A DNA stretch of 64,000 nucleotides, taken from positions 4,593,001 through 4,657,000 of the forward strand of contig OX365953.1 of the NCBI GenBank assembly GCA_947247005.1, written 5' to 3'. A model generated the notes under the pieces. It ran no database searches. It had not been told where the DNA came from and saw only the letters and a program-made list of their open reading frames with translations. Both the position numbers and the translations under genes were made by a program. This stretch comes from Spisula solida. Lineage: Eukaryota > Mollusca > Bivalvia > Venerida > Mactridae. Below are positions 1 to 10,747 of this stretch, piece after piece; the stretch's first letter is position 1; the number at the start of each line of letters is the position of its first letter.

Positions 1-425
1 TAAGTGTAAAAAAACAAAGGGCCATAACTCCCTTAAAATTTATCCGACCGACATGTGCCGACGATATGCACAACTGCACTTGGTACTAATCATTCATGCA
101 AAGTTTCATTGAAATCCGACCATTGGTAACAGAAATAGCGCGAACAAAATTTATAAGTGTAAAACAATAAAGAGTCATAACTTCCTTAAAATTTATCTGA
201 CTGGCATGAGCCGACGATATGCACAACTAGACTTGGTACTGATCATTCATGCAAAGTTCCAAAGAGAAACAGCGCGGACAAAATTTGCACGGACCAACCA
301 ACAGACCAACCTCAAGCATGACTCCAATATAGCCCCCATATACTATGTATCTGGGGGTATAAAAATGTATCAACTACATGTACAGTATTGTTCTTGGTAT
401 TATAATACACAGCTATTGCCATGAC
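1..425. repeat. Dispersed repeat with two about 152-bp direct subunits
   Basis: Two related stretches, from about 1 and about 153, share the same order of words (a 'ggccataactc'-like start, 'ccgacgatatgcacaact', 'cattcatgcaaagtt'). A pyrimidine-rich tail ends in a 'gggggtataaa' motif near 355. No coding sense was found. This looks like an interspersed repeat fragment in the region 3' of BUD23, or in its last intron, because the last BUD23 exon was not found inside the window. Confidence 0.55.
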
Positions 426-476
426 CATGGTTCATTACAGCAGGAAGGTTAAGTTAGTACAGGTAAGGATACAGGC

Positions 477-577
477 CAGCCCTGCGTTCAAGGAAAAATA
501 ACGTGAAGCACATTTCGTACCGTTTCGTACCTGGTATGAAACGTGCGTCATGTAATTTTTCCTTGAACGCAGGGCAG
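477..577. repeat. Foldback (palindromic) MITE-like element
   Basis: The left arm (about 479-502, 'ccctgcgttcaaggaaaaat') is the reverse complement of the right arm (about 553-577, 'atttttccttgaacgcaggg'). The arms enclose about 50 bp of GTAC-rich sequence. No coding potential is visible. It is probably a very short non-autonomous DNA transposon. Confidence 0.7.
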
Positions 578-631
578 GAAAACAGGCTAGGTGCATCTAG
601 CTAGTACCAGAAACCAGTACTTACTGTGGAA

Positions 632-868
632 GCCTTGTCCATAAAGTCTAAGTCCAAAATTAGGTCAAGGTGAAGGTCAAAATGGGGTTAGGTGATACTG
701 GTGTGTGGAGAGTGTTCATATACAACATCCATGCAAGTTTGGAAGCTTTGTAGCAAGCCATAAAGATGCTAGAAGAAACGGTCAATTTGGGTTAACCAGG
801 ACGGACGGAAGGACGGACGGACAGGTGAATCACTATATGCCTCCCGATCTATCGATACGGGGGCATAA
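632..868 (+). repeat. Interspersed repeat family A (copy 1)
   Basis: This copy shares long stretches with sequence at 19590-19995 and 59233-59520. Shared words include 'aggtcaaggtgaaggtcaaa', 'tacaacatccatgcaagt' and 'cggtcaatttgggttaacc'. A GGAC/GGAC simple stretch and an ending 'atctatcgatacgggggcat' are also shared. Short open frames inside it are not supported as genes. The class is unknown; it is probably a non-autonomous mobile element. Confidence 0.75.
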
Positions 869-1041
869 AAAGTCAAAATTTTATTGAAAAGTATGACCTG
901 CTGCGAACGGGAATCAAACTGGATAAGCCATATTGCTTTACAGGAGTCCCTAAATAACTTGACGCCAAGTAAGACAGTTTTTCCAATTTAGTAATACTAG
1001 TTTCGCTTTTCATTGTCAGAGCAAAACAAAAGTTCCAATAC

Positions 1042-4000
1042 CTTCCTTGTCGCCTTCGTCTTTCCTTCTTTTCTAAAATCCAATCTCTACTTTTCTTTAA
1101 AGATTTACCACGGGCATTCTTCATTCTTTCCCTGCAAAAATGTTATCAATGTCTCTAAACATAAACATTCAATAAACATATTCTATTTGTAAAGCATGTA
1201 TGCCCCATGGCAGCCAAGCAGTCAACAATGTTAAAGGCCACAAAATAGTAGGGGTCAACCTAAATATATATATAAAGTTTTTAAGATCCGAGGGCCTATT
1301 TTATATCAATTATCTCCTAATTAAATATGGGGGGGGGGGGGGGATAAATACCATTCTTTTGGAATAATTATTGTTAGTGTATATGAAATTGCTTGTGTTT
1401 AAGTTTTTGGAAGCACAAACTAACCCCCTGACTCCACTGAAAAATGCCCGAGGTCTCAGGAATATCTTCAGCATCAATAGAGATATATTAACAATAGGTC
1501 TTAGGAACATCTTCAGCATCAAAAGAGATAGTTTAACAATAGGTCTCAGGAATATCTTCAGCATCAATAGAGATAGTTTAACAATAGGTCACAGTAACAT
1601 CTTCAGCATAAATAGAGATAGTTTAACAATAGGTCACAGGAATATCTTCAGCATCAATAGAGATAGTTTAACAATAGGTCACAGGAACATCTTCAGCATC
1701 AATAGAGATAGTTTAAACAATAGATCACAGGAACATCTTCAGTATCAAAAGAGATAGTTTAACAATAGGTCTCAGGAATATCTTCAGCATCAATAGAGAT
1801 AGTTTAAGAATAGGTCACAGTAACATCTTCAGCATCAATAGAGATAGTTTAACAATAGGTCACAGGAATATCTTCAGCATCAATAGAGATAGTTTACAAT
1901 AGGTCACAGGAACATCTTCAGCATCAATAGAGATAGTTTAACAAAAGGTCACAGTAACATCTTCAGCATCAATAGAGATAGTTTAACAATAGGTCACAGG
2001 AACATCTTTAGCATCAATAGAGATAGTTTAAACAACAGGTCACAGGAACATCTTCAGCATCAATAGAGATAGTTTAACAATAGGTCACAGGAACATCTTC
2101 AGCATCAATAGAGATAGTTTAACAATAGGTCACAGGAACATCTTTAGCATCAATAGAGATAGTTTAACAATAGGTCACAGGAACATCTTCAGCATCAATA
2201 GAGATAGTTTAACAATAGGTCACAGGAACATCTTCAGCATCAATAGAGATAGTTTAACAATAGGTCACAGGAATATCTTCAGCATCAATAGAGATAGTTT
2301 AACAATAGGTCACAGGAACATCTTTAGCATCAATAGAGATAGTTTAAACAACAGGTCACAGGAACATCTTCAGCATCAATAGAGATAGTTTAAACAACAG
2401 GTCACAGGAACATCTTCAGCATCAAAAGAGATAGTTTAACAATAGGTCACAGGAATATCTTCAACATCACGAGAGATTATTTAACAATAGGTCACAGGAA
2501 TATCTTCAGCATCAATAGAGATAAGTTAACAGAAGGTCACAGGAACATCTTCAGCATCAATAGAGATATTTTTTTATTATGTAAAACAGCTTGTGTCCGA
2601 ACCTGATCTCAAACAACTTCCCCCACCTTATAACCTTTGTTTCTGATCAAAAACAATTGACCAGACACCGGATGTAATTGGAGAATTGAATGGACCAATG
2701 AAAGGATATAAGTTTTGGTTGTAAAGAAATTAGAAATACTGCACATGTTTGTATAATTCGATGAATTTGCTAGAAAACCTACAGCAAGCAAATTGGTGGA
2801 GTGTTCTCTTCATTAGCGTCTAGTCAATTATCAACAGGGGTGTCAATTTTCCCGATTTATTCGGAATTCCGGATTTGTCTTTCCTTGAAGAGCTATGCTT
2901 TCTGACCAAAATAAAAGTTATTTGATGAAAATATCTCAAGAAATGACAAAGTTAAGGTCAATAATATCTGCTCTGAAGGATTTTCTTCAATAAAAAGTTT
3001 GAAAAACTGAGTTATATATGGTTGACGGCCTCTAGTTCGTCAAAAATGGTCAGCCACATATGATTTTCAGGATTTTTAATTTGGCTCTGTTGACACCCCT
3101 GTATCAATTAAACTCAGATTTAAAATTTTGGTTTCACAACATCAAGTTCAAAATCATGTATGCCTTTGATACGAGCACGTTCAAGAACACTTATTATAGA
3201 ATCTCTAATATATGGATAGTGCAGCAACAATTGCAGTATTATTAACTGTAAGATTTCCATTATTTCTTTTTAATCCACAGTATTTCAGTGATACAGAGAC
3301 TAACCAGCCTCATTATCCCGACAACAGTTCCAACCAGGTCCCGATCTCCCGAAGCATCTCAAGTAGAAATCTTAACTCAAATTGAGATTTTGCTCAAATC
3401 GGAGTCTGAATTTGAGATAACTATGAAGCTCGAGCTCTCTAAATTTTACTGTTATAAACTCAGAATAATGTTTCTGTTTTGTTGTACCAATTTAGACTAT
3501 AATTTCGCATGGAAACTATCTCAAGCAATCAGTGACAAAATTTGAGTTGAGATTGAGCTCAGATTGAGATGTTTCAGGAGATCGGAGCCAGGAGTTGATT
3601 GGAACCAAATATGCTCAAACATTAGGCAAGGGAGATATACCAGTATGAATTTTAAGGAATTTAGCGTGTCATTTCATGGGTTAACCTCTCATACTCTAAG
3701 CCGAGGACTCAGCATCAAGGTGTATCCATTAATTTTTTACGAGGTCAACAAAAACTTTAACCACAGTTATCAACAGTCATAATGGACAAACTTTTGACAC
3801 AAGACATGGCCGTAAGATAATAAATACATTTATCTGAGAATGCTATATGTTGACACAAGATGTGACCGTAAGATAATAAACACCTTCATTTGAGAATGCT
3901 ATATGATGACACAAGACGTGACCGTAAGATTATAAATACCTTCTATCTGAGAATGCTATATGATGACACAAGACGTGACCGTAAGATTATAAATACCTTC

Positions 4001-7000
4001 TATCTGAGAATGCTATATGATGACACAAGACGTGACCGTAAGATTATAAATACCTTCTATCTGAGAATGCTTATGTTGACACAAGACATGGCCGTAAGAT
4101 AATAAATACCTTTATCTGAGAATGCTATATGCTGACACAAGACGTGACCGTAAGATAATAAATACCTTTATCTGAGAATGCTATATGTTGACACAAGACG
4201 TGACCGTAAGATAATAAATACCTTCTATCTGAGAATGCTATATGTTGACACAAGACGTGACCGTAAGATAATAAATACCTTTATCTGAGAATGCTATATG
4301 TTGACACAAGACGTGGCCGTAAGATAATGAATACCTTTATCTGAGAATGCTATATGTTGACACAAGACGTGGCCGTAAGATAATAAATACCTTTATCTGA
4401 GAATGCTATATGTTGACACAAGACGTGACCGTAAGATTATAAATACCTTCTATCTGAGAATGCTATATGTGACTTGTTGGTTTGAGCTTCCTCTGTGCCG
4501 AGACCTTTCGGTAACTGTTGAGCCTGTCCACCAGCAAACAGGCATAAAAACATTCTAAAATAGAAATATATTCTACATATTATACTGTAAAATCAATTTA
4601 TTTCAATGGGACAACTTTTTGTGGTTTTGGTGAAAAAGACCATTTAAAGCGGACGAAATTTTAAAATGGTTTCAAACATAGAAGAACAAAACTTGTACAA
4701 GTCGCAAATATCAAGCAATCGAACTTACTTCTTCGCCTTTGTACTATTTGGATAATCAACCACTAAACCACCAGTAAAACCAGATTTCATTGCTTGCTGT
4801 GTGATTAATTCCAGCTGTAACAGAAGTGAAAAAAACTTTATATAATCTGAGGTGTGCCTCCGTAGCTCCGTAGATTAACAAGGTCAATTCACCTATTAAG
4901 TTTTCATGGGTGTACTAGCATACCTTCCCACAAGGAACCAGCAACTTCTCCACATGTGGAGGAAAATCAAAATTGATGTCAAATGTTCATAGAAGGGTAT
5001 AACCTGCCATGAAAGGCAATTGAACCTGGATTGTTAAGTTGCAAATCCAATGCACTAACCACAAGAACATGGCTGCGACTTTGCTATACTATAAACAATA
5101 CTTCATATACAAAGTCTTTTTCCCATGAAAGAATTGCAGTAGAATCTCAGAAACTAAAATAATTCTTGATATTACCATTGATATTTATAGGCATTAATTT
5201 ATTTCAATCATTATAAAAACTTGACTTGTTACCTGTGAACTATTTTCTGGATATAACTGGAACACTGCACGAGCACCCCGTGCCTGAAAAAAAAAGATCA
5301 AATTTGTAATACTTAAGTTCACCAGATATTAAAATCACCAGATATTGACAAATCATAAAACATTGACCCATAGTTAGTAAAGGTCCGCAGGAGAGGATTT
5401 TAACGAGTAAAAAAATTGATGTTGAAAATGAGCTATTTTTAGGTTTTCGATCGGATCTAGGGATTATATTGAATTAGGCAGTGTCTGGGAACTTGACTAA
5501 CCGTACCCACTGATATATTAATTTCAAAGCAGTCCAGAGATCTTTTAAGCCATGGTCTAGTGGTTTCAGCCCTGGATTTTTTGTCTGGTGATCATGGTTT
5601 CTATTCCTGGTCGCAGCAGGTCGTATTAGCAGGTCGTATTAGCAGGTCGTATTAGCAGGTCGTATTGGCAGGTCGTATTAGCAGGTCGTATTAGCAGGTC
5701 GTATAAGCAGGTCGTATTAGCAGGTCGTGTTAGCAGGTCGTATTAGCAGGTCGTATTAGCAGGTCGTATTAGCAGGTCGTATTAGCAGGTCGTATAAGCA
5801 GGTCGTGTTAGCAGGTCGTATTAGCAGGTCGTATTAGCAGGTCGTATTAGCAGGTCGTATTAGCAGGTCGTATTAGCAGGTCGTATTAGCCTTCTATATC
5901 GTTGTCATTTTGCTTCCTGCAATGTTGAGAAAGTTGCTGGTGGAAGGGTAAGTTATAGTACTAGTAACATTCCAGTTAAACTGTTTAAGTAAATCTGATG
6001 CTTTATACCATTCATTGTAATCTTTGAGCGTAAGTTTGAATTTTCGTGCTTTGATAAAATGTTCATTACATTGGTGTATAACAATCAAAATCAAAGGTAA
6101 AATTCTGTTTTAACAGCTAAATAATACTACTTATAAGAATTGGTTTAACAGCCATAAGAACTGTTAGCAAAGTGTCTAAGGACTTACCATACTTGCATAA
6201 AGTGTGGAGAAAAACTTTAATAATCGTTTTGGTGGGTGATGATATTTTTTATCGGCATTGCACAACCACTGTAAAGCTGATATACTGAAATAAGTGAAAT
6301 ATGAGGATAATACGGTCATTTAGAAACATTTTGTGGTTTCCACACGGACGTGAAAACTTGACGACTATGTTGATTTTCCTCCACATGTGGAGAAGTTGGT
6401 AGAACCATGTTGAAGAGGAAGTTAATGCTAGTTAAGATACAGTTCAGGAAAACTGGTTAGGTGAATTGGTCTCCATATATAAATGGAAAATTGTTGACAA
6501 GAAGCCAATTGGTTGCTTACCTGTCATACTCATGATAGAAGTGAAGTCTCTATGTTAAGTAACCATAGCATAACTTTTTAACTCGATAGGAATATTGGTC
6601 ATTTTTGTTGTCAAATTTAAATTTTATCATAAAATTATGCAGACGATCATTAACTCCTCATTTAGATAGTGAACACATATTCCATGTTTGAATTGAATAC
6701 CATTGATAGTTGTTGAGAAATATGGACACCAACAAAAAAACGTAATGCCCCGCACAGGACCTGGTCACAACAATAGCTTGACTTTTTCTTCGAGAAACTA
6801 TTGCAACAAGGGAGACAACGTTGCTATAATACCCAATTTCATAGAGAAAATTTGTCAAATCAAAATTATGCCTAGTTTTCAATAACAGGTATGGAAATTC
6901 CACAATAGATAGAAGTTCAATCCAGGGTCATAACTCTGTTAAAATGAACTGCCACCAAAATCTAGATACACAACTTATGGGGATATGGATGGTTTGTTCT

Positions 7001-10000
7001 ATGTCTGACTCTTATGTTGGTGGCTAGGTGCTGCCGCAGTTTCTGTTTGACTTTGGATTTCTGTAGGCTACAGTATTTAACATACAAATAATTGTTCCTG
7101 TAAAATTACATGTCGACTATAACTAGAATTTAAAGATATGACAGTAATCAAAAATGCTGACAGAATTCTTTACCTGATGACTCCATCAAATGTACCAGGT
7201 TTGAATGGCATGCCATAACCCATGTCACCTAGCAACAGATCACCTTCTGTTTCTCTTTCCACGGCAACATCTGCAAACAAGGATATACTGCTTTATGACA
7301 TGACTTGGCTTGTATCTGGGTTGTGCTTTTGTATACTACGCTAGAGTGATACAACCTCAAATGATGCCACTGTTGCTCATTAATGACATAATTTTTTGGT
7401 GTCATTTATATTTTATAACAGAGACTGTCTTCCATTTGCGAGGATGTTGAATGCGAAATCATTGTTCTATCGAAAATTTCGCAATACAAAGTCAGGAATT
7501 TGAAATTGTCAATGACGCAAATTCAACAATTCTTTCAAACAAAAACATCTTGAAATTTTCCGAAAAATCACAAAATAAAAGTTACGGAGTGGGAAAGTAA
7601 ATATGCTTAAGTAAAAGAATCAAAAGTAAGCCTACTCATTTATAAGCTAAATTGAGTGGCCCTTCAAATGGAGGTGACATTGTAATAAATAAATGCTTAC
7701 TTTATACTAATTAATTTTTGATTGATTAGGAACAAGTTGGAACAAGGAAAATGCTGCACTTTGAATTTATGATAAAAGGTTGACTAACCTAACATAGCGG
7801 GACTAATGTCTACACCCACCCAGTAATGTCCTTGTTCTGTAAGACATTCTCCACTCAATCCAGATCCACACCTGTATGTTAAAGAGATCTTTGTAAAATA
7901 TGTACACTTCACAAATGGCAGCCAATAATAAGTCATTTCATGTTAAATGTTATTGTGATCTCTGGTCACAAAAGCGATCTACAAGTCATTACCAACTTAT
8001 CAACACCGTAACAGTATGTCTACAAACCAGAAAAATTATAAAAGAGCACTGCATTTTGAGCCAAGATCCAGTTGTTTCAACAACAAATGATGTTAAATCC
8101 CTTCAAATGTTACTTTTATTGGTAATTTGGTAACATGGGGTACTTATTTAACTCATTTTATAGAGATAAACACTTAATTTTTGGAGAAAAAATGTATGCT
8201 TTTTTAGATTTTTCAATAAGCAAGGGCCTAACAAGAGCCCCTTCTTTATAAGAAAAAAAGTCTAGCTACAGACTGAGACATATACATACCCGACATCAAG
8301 AATGAAACATGGTGTGTCTTCTGGAAGCCGAAGTAACTCAATTGCTCTTTCTGACAACTGACTCTGTATCTCCATCATACGAGTGCTAAGCAAGAAAAAT
8401 ATATACATACAGTATTATATTGTTAAACCCAGCTTATGTATTCGTAGAGTTCAGTAAATAAATAAATAAATATAAAGTATACAATAAACTTTCATGGTAT
8501 GACTTAAGGTCACGATAAAGCAGGTATCATTATGGGACACTCATTGTTATCTGGGTATAAGTTTAAGGATAAGCATTTACATACTGGATTCATAAACAAA
8601 ATTCTCTTTCTTGCAGAATTTTCAATGTCTTTATTTTGATTGCATTTTGTTGTCCAATTTGTTGAAAATTAGGAATAAACAAGTCACTAAGAAGTCACTA
8701 CCGGTTTGAAGCCATGACAGATTTTTGACATATTTTCACTAATTCCGTATCCATAGAAACCACAAGTTTTGTCAGAAATAAAAAAATATTTACACATGCA
8801 TAATCCCCTTAATGTTCCGAGTCCCCTATCCACATACCAAGTTTCATAAACCTAGCTTGGAAACTGTTTTGAGTTATGTCAGGATCCAGATTTTTTGACG
8901 GACAGACAGACGGCAAACCTATAGTCCCCTCCGGTTGAAAACCTGTAGGGGACTAATAAATATCTGGTAAATGGCTTCTAGAAACTCGTAAATACCCTAC
9001 AAATGTATCTATGCATTAAGGAACTTACTTAGATGTGTATTTTCGTGCTTCATCTTCATCATAAAACTAGAAAGAAATAGTTATAAAAAGAGAAAGTTTT
9101 CAATGGTAAAACAAAACATATAATAAATATGATACTGTCACCGGGGCGACATGGTTTTGGCATCAGCCTTCAGAACAAGATGCTAAAGGTTTGAACCCTG
9201 GTATGGTTTTGTAACGCATGGTTATTCGGTTTTATCCCTGCCTAACTGGCAAATTACCTGCAGAAAGTTAGTGTGATACAAGGAATCAGGGTATGCTACT
9301 CTAGCTCTTTCCGAATAGATTCCTTCGATCTTTAACATGCAAGATGTATAGGCTTTTTTAGCACCGATACACGCGACTAACTCTGTGTTTCTAACCAGTT
9401 CAACTCAAGTTGAGTGCGAAATATTTAAAAGCGTTCATGAAATTTCCAGTGCCCCAGCGGAGATTCGAACCAGGAACCTCCGGATTGGGAGTCGAGAGCG
9501 CCACCAATATTAATTAAATGTATATGACACTCTATATTAACGTACGTAAAAGGGGTAATATGCTGTCTCTCACACATATCGATAGGCCGATTAACAATGT
9601 TACCGCGTTAAGCGTAAAAAGCACTAGTCAAATTCTACCCTGCTTTATGTAAGACCTCATAATTTTATGATCTATTATCCGATTTTAAATATTTAAAGCT
9701 TGTAATGAAGCAGAGATATATTAATACAACATTCATCACGATACCCTAGTTATTAAATCCACGGCAACGAGTAAGAATCCGTTCCGCGTAAAAGTAAGTT
9801 TAAAATATCCCGTTTTTTACCAAATAAAAATTCAATCAACGGTCGAAAATCATCAAACATGAATTTAATTTTCGATCGATTTTGTTCATTAAAGCTTGTG
9901 TTAAAAGTGTATACTGTAAGGTTTTATAAAATGTAAAACTTATTTTTAAAGCATTTGCGAGTTGTCGTAATAGATACGAAAATTATGAGTTCTTACATAA

Positions 10001-10488
10001 AGCAGGGTAGAATTTGACTAGTGCGTTTTACGCTAACCGCGGTAACATTGTTAATCGGCCGATCGATATGTGTAAGCGACAGCATATTTACGTTACTATA
10101 GAGTGTCATATACATTTAATTAACATGCGTGAGAGCGCTAACCACTCCGCCATTCTCACTGTCTCATAATATTTTTATGGAAAAAAGAAAATTAACTAAG
10201 TCTAACTTAAAATAATACACCTTGGATTATTTTCATCCAAGGGAAACACAACTTTTTACAGTATGTCCACAACGTGTCATATCGCTGTGTATTTTTATTC
10301 ATTAGGTACGTTTGGGGACGTTTATACTTGGGGACGTTTCGTGACATGCTTCTTCTACATTGTCATGTTATCAATCGATTCTAAAGGTGTTCCATATATA
10401 AAATTGGAATTATTTCAAGTATACAAATGATCAATTATCTCACAATTTCAGGAGGAGCTTGTCTTTCTGGTCGGCCACCACTCGCCAT
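1042..10488 (-). CDS. BUD23: 18S rRNA (guanine-N7)-methyltransferase BUD23, partial at 3' end
   Basis: SAM-dependent methyltransferase that makes m7G in the 18S rRNA decoding region and works with TRMT112 in 40S biogenesis (family knowledge). Ten exons were read on the minus strand: 10444-10488, 9029-9066, 8290-8385, 7789-7871, 7174-7270, 6188-6284, 5233-5283, 4729-4814, 4447-4554 and 1042-1131. All have GT/AG borders and intron phases agree throughout, giving about 263 residues against 281 in human. The protein starts [17 protein letters not shown] motif I is ILDVGCGSGLSG, followed by [14 protein letters not shown], then [19 protein letters not shown] and [10 protein letters not shown]. The basic C-terminal block [14 protein letters not shown] matches the nuclear-localisation end of the family. 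The last dozen or so codons were not found and should lie left of position 1. Exon 9 ends inside a tandem array that repeats its splice donor. Intron 1 carries a SINE interrupted by a DNA transposon. Confidence 0.93.
1451..2571. repeat. 45-bp minisatellite, about 25 copies, in BUD23 intron 9
   Basis: The unit is 'caggaacatcttcagcatca' plus 'atagagatagtttaacaataggtca', 45 bp. Copies are mostly 90-98% alike, with occasional one-base indels. Because 45 is a multiple of three, open frames run through several units on both strands (1371-1757 plus, 1310-1567 minus). These break at indels and lie in an intron, so they are not taken as genes. A run of 14 or more G precedes the array at about 1328. 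Confidence 0.95.
2835..3101 (+). mobile_element. TIR element, 'CAGGGGTGTCA' family, copy 1, with 6-bp TSD
   Basis: This 267-bp element starts CAGGGGTGTCAA and ends TTGACACCCCTG. It is flanked by an exact 6-bp direct repeat 'tatcaa' (2829-2834 and 3102-3107). Related copies lie at 21190-21458 (inverted orientation, its own TSD) and 52767-53259 (carrying an insertion). It has no coding capacity, so it is a non-autonomous DNA transposon with hAT-like ends. Confidence 0.85.
3335..3600. mobile_element. TIR element, 'cccgatctcccgaa' family, copy 1
   Basis: It begins 'gtcccgatctcccgaagcat' and ends with an imperfect inverted copy near 3565-3595 ('gagatgtttcaggagatcgg'). Its interior alternates ctcaa/ttgag motifs. 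Another copy with long inverted ends is at 50513-50757, and a half copy lies at about 54187-54300. Non-coding. Confidence 0.75.
3793..4446 (-). repeat. 56-57-bp minisatellite carrying repeated BUD23 exon-9 ends and splice donors
   Basis: About 12 units sit directly downstream (minus strand) of BUD23 exon 9. Read on the minus strand, each unit holds 'catatagcattctcagata' followed by (g)aag|gtattt, then 'cttacggtcacgtcttgtgt'. The first 23 bases are the coding end of exon 9 and gtattt is its 5' splice site. Copies near 3935, 3992, 4049 and 4218 match the exon border exactly. Others read ataaag|gtattt, and the two outermost have lost the donor. Confidence 0.95.
4861..5085 (-). mobile_element. 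tRNA-derived SINE-like copy (CCACATGTGGAG body)
   Basis: Minus-strand tRNA-like head near 5030-5085 ('gtggttagtgcattggattt') with a body containing 'ctccacatgtggagaagttg'. That body recurs at about 6375, 49965 and 53550. It lies in BUD23 intron 7. Confidence 0.6.
5543..5613 (+). mobile_element. SINE head fragment feeding a 13-bp array
   Basis: A tRNA-like head ('agccatggtctagtggttt', then 'ggttctattcctggtcgca' with small differences) resembles the SINE at 23700-23830. The copy then runs straight into the 13-bp array. The rest of the SINE body is not seen after the array. Confidence 0.55.
5614..5890 (+). repeat. 13-bp minisatellite (agcaggtcgtatt), about 21 copies
   Basis: Tandem units of 'agcaggtcgtatt' with rare changes (gtataa, gtgtta, ttggc). 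It lies in BUD23 intron 6. The first unit is the natural continuation of the SINE consensus ('cagcaggtc' is followed in other copies by 'ttaccctttcatg'), so the array seems to have grown from inside the SINE. Confidence 0.95.
6355..6530 (+). mobile_element. SINE body fragment (CCACATGTGGAG family)
   Basis: Contains 'gattttcctccacatgtgga' and 'aggaaaactggttaggtgaa'. Both are shared with the SINE-like copies at 49855-50060 and 53465-53625. No clear tRNA head was seen here. Confidence 0.5.
8690..8956. mobile_element. TIR element, 'cccctaccggttt' family, copy 1
   Basis: It starts 'gtcactaccggtttgaagcc' and ends 'aacctgtaggggactaat', with inverted-repeat ends. The interior words 'tttcataaacctagcttgga' and 'ttatgtcaggatccagatt' recur at 55561-55828, and the former region in part at 58862-59105. 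It lies in BUD23 intron 2 and has no coding frame. Confidence 0.75.
9240..10155 (-). mobile_element. tRNA-derived SINE (family S1) split by a DNA transposon
   Basis: Minus-strand head: 'ggcggagtggttagcgctctc' lies at about 10131-10152 and continues, after the inserted element, with 'ctcgactcccaatccgga' and 'ggttcgaatctc' (B box). The body near 9260-9440 matches other copies at 23900-24212 (minus), 29339-29530 (plus) and 33598-33765 (plus). Shared body words include 'gtgatacaaggaatc' and a 'cagtgtttcccac'-like block. Bases 9502-10130 are a later insertion. Confidence 0.8.
9502..10130. mobile_element. Long-TIR DNA transposon (non-autonomous) with 8-bp TSD
   Basis: This 629-bp element sits inside a SINE. 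Its terminal inverted repeats are about 160 bp: left about 9508-9670 and right about 9965-10125. They share words such as 'ttaattaaatgtatatgac' and 'aattctaccctgctttatg', at roughly 90% identity by eye. The direct repeat gagagcgc flanks it exactly (9494-9501 and 10131-10138). The SINE sequence is continuous if one copy is removed. It has no open frame of note and lies in BUD23 intron 1. Confidence 0.9.
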
Positions 10489-10747
10489 CGTGTTTTGCTA
10501 AATTTTACCGGAAGTTGACATATGCGTATAGACATGTGTTCGTATTTGCAAAATACTTATTTTTTTACATTATTTCAACTTCTTTATTATATCATAAATT
10601 GAATTACGTTATTTATATTGTGAGAATTTACATAACAAACAAAAATATGTACACGTTATTGATATCTATTGGTTTTATAGAATTCGTACATACGCACAAA
10701 GAGCTACAACCAATAACTTGCATGTCACAAGTTAGGACAGCCTGAAG
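10489..10747. promoter_or_regulatory. Shared divergent promoter region of BUD23 and DNAJC30
   Basis: These 259 bp separate the two start codons, so both 5' UTRs and both core promoters should lie here. No TATA box stands out at a sensible distance for either gene. The region is AT-rich, with one ETS-type motif close to the BUD23 ATG. Short divergent spacing of two housekeeping genes suggests a bidirectional promoter (inference). Confidence 0.7.
10508..10515 (+). promoter_or_regulatory. ETS/GABP-type site ccggaagt
   Basis: ACCGGAAGTTG lies about 20 bp upstream of the BUD23 start codon. CCGGAAGT is the core bound by ETS factors such as GABP and is known to be enriched in divergent housekeeping promoters. 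A single 8-mer can occur by chance. Confidence 0.45.

Noticed and set aside
1371..1757. 128-residue open frame over the 45-bp array
   Set aside because: It is a by-product of a unit length divisible by three, lies in a BUD23 intron, and has no supporting start or similarity.
1451..2571. CRISPR-like regular array
   Set aside because: Units are contiguous with no unique spacers and the DNA is eukaryotic. This also holds for the arrays at 5614, 30470, 31290 and 42180.
3890..4102. Repeat-protein-like open frame on the plus strand
   Set aside because: It is antisense to the BUD23 donor array and comes from tandem units only.
10515..10745. 76-residue plus-strand frame just before DNAJC30
   Set aside because: It lies in the short divergent promoter in a different frame from DNAJC30, and shows no similarity.
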